From the NCBI GenBank assembly GCA_946406115.1, contig OX291548.1, positions 12,078,373-12,142,372 on the forward strand: DNA of 64,000 bases. The letters are read 5' to 3'. This document shows positions 11,836 to 24,300 of the stretch, piece after piece. The stretch is from Apoda limacodes (taxonomy: Eukaryota > Arthropoda > Insecta > Lepidoptera > Limacodidae). Under the pieces are notes generated by a model, which was not told the DNA's origin, ran no database searches, and saw only the letters and a program-made list of their open reading frames with translations. The stretch's first letter is position 1. The number at the start of each line of letters is the position of its first letter. A program made the position numbers and the translations under genes.

Positions 11836-12439
11836 TGCAGAAATTAAGAGAGGTCGGTAGGGCAGGCAAGTACTCGCTCGAATAAGCTGTCCGAACAAAT
11901 AAAGCGGGGCATAGCGAGTACTTGCTCGAATGAGCGGCCTGAACTGGGGAAGTACCACCTCCAGTTACAGAAAACCGCGGCCACAATAACACTAAGATTG
12001 AGTAGTGTTGTGTACCTGGCGGTGAGTAAGGTTGCCAGAGCTCTCTTTGAGGATTCGCTGCGCGGCCAGCTTATCGCTGTCATTGCTCGGCGTAGACGCG
12101 GCGTGCTGGTTCGGCGGTCAAGGAGACCTGATGAAACGGCTGACCGCTGGCGGCCCGAAGGTTGAACGGGTTCCCGAACCCAGGGATCACTCAATCTCCG
12201 CCCTGGGAGGCTGATCCGCCAGCCTGTGTAAAGTTTCTGAAGTGGTAGTCGTACCGGAGTGGACCCGGCTACTACAACAGGGGAGATCAGGGGCCCTTCC
12301 GCCCGCCGTGCCGGCAATCGTATTATCTGTGTTGAGCTTCGGCAGTCTTAGTACTTAGTCTTAGACTTAGTACCGCAGTTGTCTTCTAAGCTGTCTATGC
12401 AGTGAATCCTCATCCTTAGTCTAAGTAACTTTATATAAA

Positions 12440-15340
12440 ATGACCAGAAATAGAAAAAGCAAAAGAGTTTTTACAGCGGCTATTCCATCCACATACAATG
12501 TGGATTTTTGCAATATCAGGGGTATTCACGCAAATCTTAACGCAGTCCACCACCACCTCGAGACTGCGCAGCCGACTATTCTTTTTCTAACGCAGAAGCA
12601 GATATCCTGCCCTGCCGACACATCATACCTTCACTATCCCGGCTACAAACTCGAGCACAATTTCTTGAGTCGTGCCGGTGTATGTATGTTCGTCCGGGAG
12701 TCGCCGACTTCATAGCCTTGAAGACAGAGACCTGTCGATATTGTGGGTGCGCGTAGATCACGGCGGCCACACTCGTATCCATGAGTGCCTATACAGGTCT
12801 CATAGCGGTGACACGGACGTAACTCGACTATTCACGCACCTGAGTTTGACGACTGACAAAGTTCTAGAGCAATATCCCACAACAGAACTAGTTATTTTGG
12901 GAAACTTTAACGCCCACTATCGTGAGTGGCTCAGTTCTCGAACCAATAACTAGGCAGGGATATCTGCTCATAAATTTGATTCTCTCAGCTGATACTTTCT
13001 CCAACGAGAATACCAGATATAGAGGACCATACGAGATCCTTACTGGACCTTCTGCTGACTACACGTCCGGACGGATACTCCGTCTCAGTGGATGCGCCTC
13101 TTGGCTCCTCGGACTCAAATGTCATGCACACAACCCGATCCTTCTGGGCCAACTAATTGGCGTCGTGTGTGGCACTATAAGTCAGTAGACTGGGATGGAT
13201 TGCGAGAATCATATGCATCTTACCCGTGGAGGCAGCTGTGCTTTAGCTCAGATGATCCTGACGTCTGCGCAGCCGCAGTTACTGAGACAATCCTCGCTGG
13301 TATGAAGTGTTTAATTCCTAACCTGCGAGTAGCTGCCGGCGTTAAAATACGACCGTGGTTGTCTTGCAGAGAAGCTAAAATTCTTAAGCAAACTGCGTAT
13401 GAGGCTTGGACCATGGCTCGTAATAACAAGGATTCGAATATTTCTGAGTTAAAACGCAAATTAAATGCTGGCTCGAGGTTCAGTAAAAAAGCAACTGCCA
13501 GAAGAAAATTCCAATTCATCGGCAAAATAGGTGGGCGACTTGCGAGATATCCTTCTGGGAGTCGTGCTTTCTGGTCGCTTGCTAAAGCTGCCGAGGGGAA
13601 CTTCTGCCAGTCATCGTTTCCGCCACTGCGAAAGACCGATGGTGACTTGGCCCATAGTGCAAAAGAGAAAGCCGATCTATTGAGCAGTCTCTTTGCCTCC
13701 AACTCTAATATGAACGACGAAGGCGCTGTACCACCAAATTTTTCGTGGTACGGTAAGTCCATGCCGGAAATCTCTATAACACAGCGAGAGGTCTGGCGGG
13801 CGTTGCTTTTCCTAGATGATCATAAGTAGAGTGGGCCGGACGGTATACCAGCAGTGGTGCTTAAGCAGTGTGCTCCTGAGTTATGTCCTGTACTCACGCG
13901 CCTCTTTGCGCTTTCCTACCATACTAGGCAATTTCCGTCTTCATAGAATACTGCGAATGTGCACCCGGTGCCCAAAAAGGGCGACAGATCAGATCCATCG
14001 AATTACAGGCCGATCGCTATTACCTCTCTCCTCTCCAAGGTGATGGAGCGTGTGATCAACACACAGCTTTTGAGATACCTATAAAAACACGACCTGATCA
14101 GCGACCGTCAATATGGCTTTCGCCACGGTCGCTCGACTAGTGACCTTCTAGTGTATCTCACACACCGATGGGCACTAGCCATTGAGAGTCAAGGGGAGGC
14201 ATTGGCATGCAGCCTGGACATAGCGAAGGCGTTCGATCGGGTCTGGCACCGGGGTCTTCTATCGAAGTTTAATAATAATAAATATTTTTGGACATAAAAC
14301 ACAGCGCCGTCTGATCCCAAAGTAAGTAGAGCTTGTGTTATGGGTGTCAGACAACGGATACAGATACATATACATTACTTTTTTTTTGTAAATACATACA
14401 TATTATACATAAATACACCCAGACTCAAGACAAACACAAATGTTATTTATCACATAAATGATTGTCCAATGCGGGAATCGAACCCACACCCTCTGTTGCC
14501 ATCTTACGGAGTGCCCGAGGGTTTGTGCAAATGGGTGGCTAGCTTTTTCCACTCTGATCCGGCAGACGCATACAAGCCGTAGTTGACGGTTGTTGCTCTG
14601 ATAGCATGGACATTAATACTGTGTGTGTAGTGTCCCGCTGGGCTCTGTGCTGTCTCCTACGCTGTTTCTACTGCACATCAATGATATGTAGAACATTAAC
14701 AACATACATTGCTATGCAGATGAAAGTACTGGAGACGCTTATTACACTGGCCGTGCAAGCATCCCTCGTTCCGTTATGGAAGAAAAACGTGAAGAATTTG
14801 TGTCTCAAATCGAGATCAATCTGTTCTGACTGACTGGTAACGGGAAAACTTGGTCCGATTCAACCCTTCAAAGACACAAGTCTGCGCGTTCACCGCTAAG
14901 AAAACCCCATTTACTGTGGTCCCACAATTCCAGAACACTCCCCTCTCCATCTCCAAGAGCATTGGGATCCTTGGTGTTCACATCTCCAGCGATGTTCAGT
15001 TCCGAGATCACTTGCTAGACAAGGTACAGCTGGCGTTCAAAAAACTTGTTGTACTTAATAGAGCGAAGCAGTACTGCACGTCGGGGCAGTGGTTGCTACT
15101 TTTCAAGTCGCAAGTCCGGCCCCATATGGAGTACTACTGCCATCTCTGGGGGGTGCACCCGGATACCAGCTTGGCCCTTTTGACTCGCTTCAACGACGGG
15201 CTGTGAGAATTGTCGACGATCCCAAACTCACTTGCGGAATCGAGCCCTTTAGTCTGAGGAGAGACTTTGCCTCCCTGTGTGTGTTCTACCGCTTGTACAA
15301 TGGGTTGTGTTTGAAATGATGCCCACGGCTACTTTTTACC
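12440..15340 (+). pseudogene. LINE family A ORF2 remnant: endonuclease plus RT
   Basis: From ATG 12440 the reading gives VDFCNIRGIHANLNAVHHHL and TILFLTQKQISCP, the N-terminal strands of an APE-type endonuclease; the usual catalytic glutamate (LTET) reads LTQK. RT blocks follow in several frames: a linker at 13092-13826, [69 protein letters not shown], then after a [21 protein letters not shown] and the C-terminal [23 protein letters not shown] at 13827-13829 replaces the serine of the KSSGPDG motif. Many frameshifts; inactive. Confidence 0.8.
14269..14495 (-). repeat. tRNA-derived SINE inserted in LINE family A
   Basis: The family A sequence CGAAGTTGCC...TTACGG is split by about 227 bp. In minus orientation the insert starts with a B-box, GGGTTCGATTCCCGCATTGG, then AATCATTTATGTGATAAAT and GTGTTTGTCTTGAGTCTGGG, and ends in a TATT-rich tail. 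This is a 5'-truncated tRNA-type SINE. A related copy is at 59395-59580. Confidence 0.8.
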
Positions 15341-15639
15341 ATCGCACCGCTCGCCATCGGCAGGGAATTCAACCTTACGTCTTAGAACATAAATAATCAC
15401 ATCCAGTGCCGTTTCAGAGGCACACGCAAAGGTTGTGGTATGAGGTCCCTGTAAGGTTTGCTCTAAAGACTACAGTATGAGGTTCTTCAAGCAAGAAGGT
15501 ATTAGATTTTAGGTTCGGCAACGCGCAAGTGATGCACCAGATGCTGCAAGCGTCCATAGGCAACGGTGACCGCTTACCATCAGGCGGACCGTAGGCTTGT
15601 TTGCCACCTTAGTGGTATATAAAAAAAAAAACTTGCACA

Positions 15640-15835
15640 AAAACTGTGCAATCCACAAGCTACCATCCCCCCGACCGATCACGGCACCTTCGGGTTCGAG
15701 CCTCTCGCTGGTCGAAGGGACGACCCCAAAAGTGACAACCCAAACCAAGGCTACTCCTTCAGAGTCTCGCCCCAAAAGTTCGGAGAAGCAGTAATGGCTG
15801 CAGCAGCCAACTGCAGTAGATAGCTCAGAGAAAAC
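15640..15835 (+). pseudogene. Jockey-type LINE ORF2 3' fragment
   Basis: Translates to APSGSSLSLVEGTTPKVTTQ and [15 protein letters not shown], a diverged version of the C-terminus of the LINE ORF2 at 50608 (SGSRLTPVEGTPPRATTQAE). The following GGCTGCAGCAGCCAACTGCAG is its 3' UTR. It directly follows the poly(A) of family A, so family A may have inserted into a jockey-type copy. Confidence 0.65.
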
Positions 15836-15839
15836 AAGT

Positions 15840-17155
15840 TAACAGAACGATCGAATGTGCGCATAGACAGGTTTGAGCGCATTGTAATTAAAAAAAAAGG
15901 CACTTATGTATGTAGACATGTCCACGAACATATCAACGTGAACACGCGCAGTTAACGTCATTATGTTAGTATCTAAGGTATTAAACATAAACATTCTTAA
16001 TGTAGTTTTATTTTATTAAATTACAAGATGTAGGAAAAATTTAGAATTGTATGTGATCACACATTAATGGTTAGCTTAGCATACACTATTCGGCAGTGCT
16101 GTGGCCAGTGCTTGCACATTATGACTTAGGCAGGACGCGTCCCGGGTCCCGCAAACCATGCTTCCTGAGATGTCAGCGGCTGACAAAACATCCAGCGAGC
16201 CAGATTTCCCTTAGACATCCTAACGCTGAAGGCCACGTTAGCATCTTACGGCCAATAAAGCTGCGAACATCCGATTACTAATGTCAACCGCTGCTGAGAG
16301 TAGCATTGCGTCCCACAAGATGTTGGCAGCTGATGACCCAAAAGACTTGTATACTGAGTCAATAATAGTTAATAATAAATTAAAAATTACAATCAACGGC
16401 AAGGAGTTTTGGCGCGCTTTTTTTTTTCTGTTTAATTTTTCTAAATTCATTTAGTGTGCTTCGATGTATATATTTTAGCAGTGTTTAACGGAAACGTGTT
16501 AAGAATTGTGCAGCGAAGGCTCATGCATAGCGAATTATGAAAAAATAAGCAGGACATGACGTGCAAATTCTGAAGGATGCACACCAAATCTCCCGCCCTA
16601 TAAGATAAAACTCGTATATGGTGCTTCGCCAAACTTAAATATAAGCACTTGACTATATTTACACATGACTATGGAGAAATGATATGCTATAATGCAAAAT
16701 CTGGTCTCAACATTGAAATAGGAAGGAAGGAAGGAATCAACGGCAAAAAAAACCAAAATTATTTGTTTACAAGTTATTATTTGTCTATTATTTATTATAT
16801 AATTTTAACTTACTTTATGAAATTAGTACCGCAGAACATAAACGTAATCATATTTTCATTATCAGGTAAGTTTTGCTTTCTTTGTTACTTTTTGGAGTTG
16901 GTTCGTTTTAATGAACAAATTAAGAAAGTTTTGTTTATTTTATTGTAGTAGTTTATATAACGCGTGATTATAAATAAAAAAATGAAATTGAATAAATAGG
17001 ATTTGAGAATCTCCTGTGTTGAAGATTAATTCCAGTTTATTGTATGTTGTATGTATGAATTGTTTGCTGCATTATTAAGCATCGATACGGCTCAGGATTT
17101 ACTTTAAGGCTATGTTCCAAAATCCGGCAAGTAATTATCGCCCCGGTAAAGTTAA
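15840..17155. other. Non-coding AT-rich stretch
   Basis: Only short chance open frames. No RNA gene or clear repeat recognised. Confidence 0.4.
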
Positions 17156-17157
17156 GA

Positions 17158-17610
17158 ATCGGCCAAGTGCGAGTTTAACTCGCGCACGAAGGTTCCGTAA
17201 CATTATCTATAAAAACGGCAAAAAAATCTCGTTTGTTGTTTGTTAGCCCCATTAAAATATTTGTTTTATTTTAATTTAATTATTCATTTTTAAAGTGACT
17301 ATAACTATATATTCTGTGAATATTTTAAGTGTCTACCTGTTGCCCTTGTTAATATCAAGCAGAATTGAGCAAAAAATCACATTTTATTTATATTTTAATT
17401 CATAAATTAATAGTTTTATTCTGTTTTTTTAGTATTAGTTGTTATAGCGGCAACAAAAATACATCTTCTGTGAAAATTTCAACTGTAACTATCACAGTTC
17501 ATGAGATACAGCCTGGTGGCAGACAGACGGACGGATGGAAGGACTGACAAATAGCGGAGTCTTAGTAATAGGGTTCCACTAATTACCCTTTGGGTACGGA
17601 ACCCTAAAAA
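17158..17610 (+). repeat. GTGCGAG-headed interspersed repeat, full length
   Basis: Head GGCCAAGTGCGAGTTTAACT, body with TGTTGTTTGTTAGCCCC and GCAGACAGACGGACGGA, tail TTTGGGTACGGAACCCTAAA. Same layout as 2142-2579. The 60-residue open frame through it is chance. Confidence 0.75.
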
Positions 17611-17619
17611 TCAACCCAT

Positions 17620-18055
17620 TTTGGAACGGGAGTTTGACAGTTAATCTTCAAACTGCCAGGTGTGAGTTTCAACCTTTTCTGTGGCAGTGTAAAGAATTCA
17701 ACTTGACAGTAGTAAAATTACTCTACCTTGGACATCCCAAAACCACTTTTTTAAGTTCCTTGTTGGATTTAGAGTTTACGCTAAATGTTGATGATATATT
17801 TGTGCCTATTGACTAACTCTCTTCAATGCTAGCACTACATTCAAAATTACTTTCTGAAACCATGTTTCTGAATGAGGAAAAATTGGTATTTTTGTGTTGT
17901 TAATATTTTTGTTTTTTAATACTTTTCTATGACTCATAGTCAGAGAGATATAAATTTAACTTAACATATTTTAATTGTTTCAACTGTACTATTAGGTTTT
18001 AGATTTTCCTTAGATTTTTATCACTTAAAATTCCTCAGGATGTAAATTTTAGCAG
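17620..18055. other. Non-coding stretch
   Basis: The 60-residue open frame at 17634-17816 has no recognisable domain. Nothing else is supported. Confidence 0.35.
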
Positions 18056-18059
18056 TTTA

Positions 18060-18795
18060 GAAACAAAACCCAACAGTCTTCCACACAGCATTACCCACTA
18101 TTGAAATCATACCTAACTGAATGACTGTTTCAAGTCAGAGGGTGAAACAATATCTGAATTATATGAAATATGTGCTGGTGTTCCCCAGGACTCAGTTCTG
18201 AGACCTGGGACCTGTCCTCTATCATTTTCACAGCTGATCTGTCCAAAGTAGATAAGGAACCTGCTACAGCAACACAAGTTCTTTTGAAGGGACTTGATAA
18301 TACAACAAAGTGGCTGCAACAGTGGCATATAAAAGTCTGTGCCAAAAAATCTGTGCATGTCACCTTTACCTTTACGAAAAGCTGTTGTTGACAGGCAAAT
18401 GACGTGTAAGGAACATATTAAAAAAAGAGAGAGTAACTAAACATTTGGCTTAAAGGTCTTTTGTGGCTACTATGCCTAAACAACATCAATAGACAACAAA
18501 TTACTTATCTACAAAGCCTTACTTAAAACAGTATGGATATATGGCATTCAACTCTGGGGAAGTGCTGGTAACTGCAACATGTCAAGACTTTTTACAAAGT
18601 TTGCAAACATGATTCTGCAATGCAAACATGGTAACATTCTGTGGTATATCACTCATACAGAAATACACTTACACGTGAAATCACAACAGTAAAAGAGACT
18701 CAATGCCTCAGGAGAGATATCCTGTAGAGAACTAATGAGGGGATGCCCTTACTGAAGGACACACTATACAACACAAACCTCCAACAAATCTGAAA
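18060..18795 (+). pseudogene. Jockey-like LINE RT remnant (third family)
   Basis: Broken frames spell a jockey-type RT: GVPQDSVLRPG (usual [10 protein letters not shown]), ATATQVLLKGLDNTTKWLQQ, WHIKVCAKKSVHVTFTFTK, then WIYGIQLWGSAGN-like codons near 18535 and TREITTVKET near 18670. The FADD box is lost. It differs from the other two LINE families in the window. Confidence 0.7.
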
Positions 18796-21160
18796 ACAGT
18801 TTTTTTATATACCACTATTGTGGCAAACAAGCTTACGGTCCGCCTGATGATAAGCAGTCACCATAGCCTATGGACTCTTGCAACACCAGGGATATCACTT
18901 GTGAATGCCTACCCTTTAAAAATCTAGGTAATAACTTGTTTCTTGAAGAACCTCATACTGTAGTCCTTAGAGATAACCTTAGGGAGCTCATTCCACAACC
19001 CAAGCGTTGGCCGGAGGAAGTTTCTCTGAAACCGCACTGTACACGACCATTTCGTTTCTAAGAGGTGAGAATGAATTCCCTGCTAATGGTGAGCCATGAG
19101 CATCATTTTGGACAATTTCTCAGAACACACCCCATTTTACAAGCGGTAGAACACACACAGGGAGGCAAAGTCTCTCCTCAGACTTAAGGGTTCGATACGG
19201 CAAGTGAGTTTGGGATCGTCGACAATTCTCACAGCCCGTTGTTGAACCAAGTCAAAAGGGGCAAGCTAGTATCCAGGTGCACCCCCCCAGGGATGGCAGC
19301 AGTACTCCATATGGGGCAGGACTTGCGACTTGTAAAGCAGCAACCTTTGCCCCGATGTGAAGTACTGCTTTGCACTGTTGAGTACACCAAGTTTTTTGGA
19401 TGCCAGCTTTACCTTGTCTAGCAAATGATCACGGAACTGAACATTGCTGGAGATGTCAACAACAAGGATCCCAATGCTCTTGGAGATGTTTGATTACTGG
19501 AAACAAAGCTCTGGAATTGTGGGAACAGTAAATGGAGTTTTCTTAGCAGTGAACGCGCAGACTTGTGAACTTGGTCTGATTCAATCTTTGTAGGATTGAA
19601 TCGGACCAAGTTTTCCTGTCCCCAGTCAGAGTCTGGCCCACTCGACTTATGATCGTCTAGAGAAAGCAACACCCGCCTGACCTCCCGCTGTGTTATGGAG
19701 TATTGCGGCATGGACTTACCGAACCACGGTATTGTAAGTGGTACAGCGCCTTTGTCGTTCATATTCGAGTTAGAGGCAAATAGACTGCCCAGTAGATCCG
19801 TTTCCTCGTTTGCACTATGGGCGAAGTCACCATAGGTCTTTCGCAGTGGTTGTAACGACGACTGGCAAAAGTTCCCTTCGGCAGCATGTGACCAGAAAGC
19901 ACGACTCCCAGAGGGATAGCTCGCAACTCGCCTACCTATTTTGCCGATGGATTGGAATTTAGCTCGTGCAGGTGCTTTGTTACTGAAACTCGAGGCAGCA
20001 TTTAATTTGCGTTTTAACTCCGAAGTATTCGGATCCTTCTTTGCTTCAGTAGTTTAGTTTCCGTGCAAGACCTATTAAACCAGGTCGTTTTTTGACGCCG
20101 GAAGCTACTCGCGAGTTAGGAGTAAAACATTCCATATCAGTGAGGATTGTCTCAGTGACTGCAGACGTCAGGATCTTCTGAGCTAGAGCAGAGCTGCCTC
20201 CACGGGTACGATGCATATGGTTCTCGCAATTCATCCCAGTCTGCCGACTTATAATGCCACACACGTCTCCAATTAGTTGGCCCAGATGGATAGGGTTGTG
20301 TGCATGACAATTGAGCCCGAACGAGACAGTGGGTTGAGGAGCCAAGAGGCTTATCCACTGAGACAGAATATCCGTCCGGACGTGTAGTCAGCGTAAGGGC
20401 TAGTAAGGAGGAGCTCGTATGGTCCTGGTCCTTCTAGGCTATGAAGGTGGCGACAGCAGATCCTCCCAGACAAACATACATACACCGCCACAACTCACAA
20501 AATTATGTTAAAATTTGTAGCCAGGATAATGTAGATATGATGTTTCGGCCGAGTAGGATATCTGCGTCTCCGTCAGAAAAAGAATGGTCGGCTGCGCAGT
20601 CTCGAGAAGGTGGTGGACTGCGTTAAGATTTGTGTGAGTACCCCTGATGTTGCAAAAATTCACATTATATGTGGATGAAGTAGCCGCTGTAAAATCTTTT
20701 TCTTTTATTTTTTCTGGCCATTATATATATTAAAAAAGTTACTTAGACTAAGGATGAGGATTCACTGCACAGACAGCTTAGAGGAAAAGGTGCGTTACTA
20801 GAACTGCTAAAACTCGGGCGGAAGGCCCCCTGATCCCCCAATGTTGTAGTAGCCGGTTCCACTCAGGTCCCCGGCACGACTACTACTTCAGACTGTGCAT
20901 AGGTTGGCGGTTCAGCCTCCTGGGGGGGAGATTAAGTAGTCCCTGGGTTCAGGAACCCGTCTAACCTGCGGGTGGCCAGCAGTCAGCCGTTTCATCAGGT
21001 CTCTAACCGCCGTACCAGCACGCCGAGCAATGGCAGCAACGATCACCACCGGTCCCCCGCTGTCCGCGCAGCGAATCCTCAAAGAGCTCTGGCAACCTAT
21101 ACTGCCAGGAACACAAAACTACTCAATGTTAGTGCTATTATGGCCTTCCTAAGATGCAGG
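18796..21160 (-). mobile_element. LINE family A, antisense copy with internal deletion
   Basis: From high to low coordinate it shows the family A 5' UTR (about 21160-20740), the endonuclease start (20720-20430), a linker (20360-19640), and then a jump from the KSSGPD motif directly to [14 protein letters not shown] near 19600. The whole RT palm is missing. The RT C-terminal part and 3' UTR follow to about 18800, where GTGGCAAACAAGC marks the end. A short local duplication of the TTGAATCGGACCAAG segment occurs at 19575-19615. It cannot encode an active protein. Confidence 0.8.
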
Positions 21161-21299
21161 TCGTTTTTAGGGTAAACAGCCAGTGGCAAGTGGAAGTGAA
21201 GAGTAGGATAGGGAGCAGGTCTGAAGTGTAGAGAATATTAAACTGATAAAAAAACCCTTACGTAGTCTTGTGAGTTCTAACAATAGACAAATAAGAATT

Positions 21300-21305
21300 T
21301 TTATT
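21300..21305 (-). terminator. Poly(A) signal AATAAA of the carboxypeptidase gene
   Basis: AATAAA on the minus strand lies 18 bases after the TAA stop at 21324-21326. It is the closest canonical signal. Confidence 0.6.
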
Positions 21306-21323
21306 ACATAAACAACTCTTAAA

Positions 21324-24300
21324 TTAAGTTCTTAATTTAGTTTCAGAAACAGTTTTTTGTAATTTTTTCTTTGTCTTTGGCTTCTTTTTAATTTGAACAG
21401 AGTCATCAGTATCTGTATTATCTGATTTACTGATTTTGCTGTTTAGTTTTTTATTTTGTGATGCAGTTGTTGCTAATGCACTTCTTCTGACTCGTGCTTT
21501 GACTTGAGTTCTTTCTGTAAGGCTTGGCCTTGGCAGAGCTTTTTCTGTGTTTCTAGGAATCTCTGTGAAGCTTGCATTGTTAATATATGGAGAATTTTCA
21601 GATTTCGTGTGTTTCAATCTGTAATTTAGAAGTTTTGATCCTTTAACTTCATATTATTATAAGAGATGAGAATTCTACACCATAAGTACTAACTGTATCA
21701 AGAATAATTTTGTGTTTCTTAATTCAACTTATTCTATACACTATTCTGGGGCCTACTTTTATTTAGTGTATGTAAAGCAATGTCACGCATCCTAGACGAT
21801 GACGTCCACTTGTGCCCCCTACGTAGTTAGGTAAATTGGAATAAGATAGTCTGATGCAATATAAAAGTTGCATTCGTGGGACAAGTGTGCTCACTGAGAC
21901 GTAGGAGCGTCATCATAACGCATATTATGCATACGTGGGGCAAGTTTATCATTACTATACTAACTACTATATATAAAATGATTAGATGTTTTTACTCGAT
22001 TACGCCATACCTACAATAATAATTGAAATGGTTAGTTCCCTAGGATGAAGTCAGGAGGTAAATCTTTGCAGCCAGCCTGATCAGAAGATTTTCATGAAAC
22101 TGCAAATCGCAGCAAATTTTCGATTTAAGAAACATTATATGGTTTATATGTTCTTACTTTGCTTTTTTTCGGTTAGTCTTTGGTAATTTGCTTTGCGGTT
22201 CTAATAAGTCTTCAGGTGAATTAGGCACTTTGTGTGTTTGTTTTTTAGTTTTAGTCTTTTTTTTCTTCTTTTCTTCTTTATTTTTCTTTTGATCACTTTC
22301 TAATGCTTCTAATTTTTTTGAACACGATCTGAAAGTTTTATATTTTTAATTTAGGATTGTTAATTATTTGAAACACAATTTACTGTGTAATTAGTTACTT
22401 ATTATATATAAGTAGTAATTGAAGAATGTAAAAAAAAAACTATAGAAAATACGCAGGGGTTTGATTGATTGGCAATATTAACACCTAACAAGACAAATAC
22501 TATGTGGAACTACTATGTTATACACTCTATATTCTTTACTTATATTTTTCATGAGAGAGCGTTAAACTTGACCTTGTTAACCAAAATAGGCACCATTATC
22601 AAGATAGAAATCACTTTAATCAAGAATAACTATCAAACAATAAGAAACTCAAGGCAGATTTACATTGCAAGTGTCTTAATGTGACCATTGTTTCAACGTA
22701 ACAGGGAACCAACAATTCAAGAAATAGTTTGGAATGAGCTCATTGTATCATCTCATCACTAAAATACTGTGCTATCACGTTTTTAATACTGTATGTGAGA
22801 CTATTGCAATACCTTAGTAAAGCTTCACTGTCAGTAAAGTAGGAGTTCATGGCAAAACTGGATATTCCCCATGATAGTGGATTTCTCTCTTCACATTGTA
22901 CACCAGTCCACACATTCTTTTTCATTGTATTTATCTTTACTTGTAGCTCCGAGGGTTGTGTATTTCTACTTTTTATTTCCGATAAGCACCTTTGTTGAAA
23001 AAAGTAAATTGTGTTAATATTTTGTAAACTAAATAATAAAATAGAGGATACCTGTTGTTTAAATTTACAATATTTGATATAAATTACAATGAAACTGTTA
23101 CATTTAAAGGAAAAAAAATCCTTACTTTGGTGGTGGCAAACATCTAAACTGGTGCCACGAAGCAGGATTCAGTCTTAATTTCTCAATGGATTCATTAAAC
23201 ATTGACACACTTCTTGGTCTTCCACATTTTGGAGGCTTGCCTTCTTTTTCTGAATGGTATGGTGAATCACTTGTCTAAAAATAGCAAATTAGTTGATTAA
23301 TTAACAAATTCGCTTTAAACTCGCGTAAATTTAAAGGTTAAATTTAAAGCCTATTCAAAATTATTCAGGCTAACTGAATTGCCCTAAATCGACCCTGGAT
23401 GAAGTGCTAAGATCGACTAGTTAGTAAAAGTCTTACCTACCCCTGGCTCCCTGTGCGTGTTCTTCCGCTTGTATAATGATGTTGTAATGCAGGATGTGTT
23501 CTGAGGAATTGTTCAAAATAATGCCCACGGCTACTTTCTACCATCGCACCGCTCGCAATCGGCAGGGAATTCTACCTCACGTCTTAGAACATAAAAGCTT
23601 AGGTTTTTTGCTCTAAAGACTACAGTATGGGGTTCTTCAAGCAAGAAGTTATTAGATTTTTGAAGGGTCGGCAACGCGCAAGTGATGCACCAGCGTCTAT
23701 AAGCTGCGGTGACCGCTTACCATCAGGCGGGACGTAAGCTTGTTTGCCACCTTAGTCGTGTTAAAAAAATCCCTGGCTGGGAAATAGGTGTTAATGTGCG
23801 TAAAAAAGAGTTTTGAGAAAAAACTAGAAACAATGTCTGCTTCCTTTGAATAGGTACAGTGGTGTTCATCTAGTGATTATGAGTATTTCTAAACCTAACT
23901 AGCGGTCCCGGCGAAGGTTGTATCTCCTTTGTTGAAACAATTGGCGCGTCACCTATTGTCAAAGGGTTGTGCTAGAAATTTTCTTTGGCGTGTGCACAAC
24001 TTCTTATTAAAATTTCATTCCAATCGGATGAATGGTTTAGCCTTAGAGCGCGAGTTGCACTCGCACTTGTCCTGACAATTACGAACACAATAATAATTAA
24101 ATAATCCAAATCTTCGAGCCGTTTTCAAGTGATGCTCCGTCATACTTGTGGCAATTGATTTTTACTTATATAGGTTACAAGGTCACCATATTAAAAATGT
24201 TGCTAAAGATTTTACCGGTGCTGGAATTATTTTAAGTTCAGGTGGCATTTTCTTTTTCTTTCTAGGTTTTGATTTCGCAGAAGAGTGTAGAAATTTATGA

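Larger units (their letters stand above)
11930..15632 (+). mobile_element. LINE family A, near full-length degenerate copy
   Basis: A non-LTR retrotransposon with 5' UTR (about 11930-12439), an ORF2-like region with an APE-type endonuclease start and RT, and a 3' end at GTTTGCCACCTTAGTGGTAT plus an A-run. The 5' limit is set by similarity to the antisense copy ending near 21160 (shared AACATTGAGTAG/AAGATTGAGTAG and TGAGGATTCGCTGCGCGG). It is interrupted by a SINE at about 14269-14495. Two 31-bp direct repeats (around 11860-11890 and 11906-11936) flank its 5' edge. The clade lies in the jockey/CR1/R1 group; I cannot fix it further. Confidence 0.85.
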
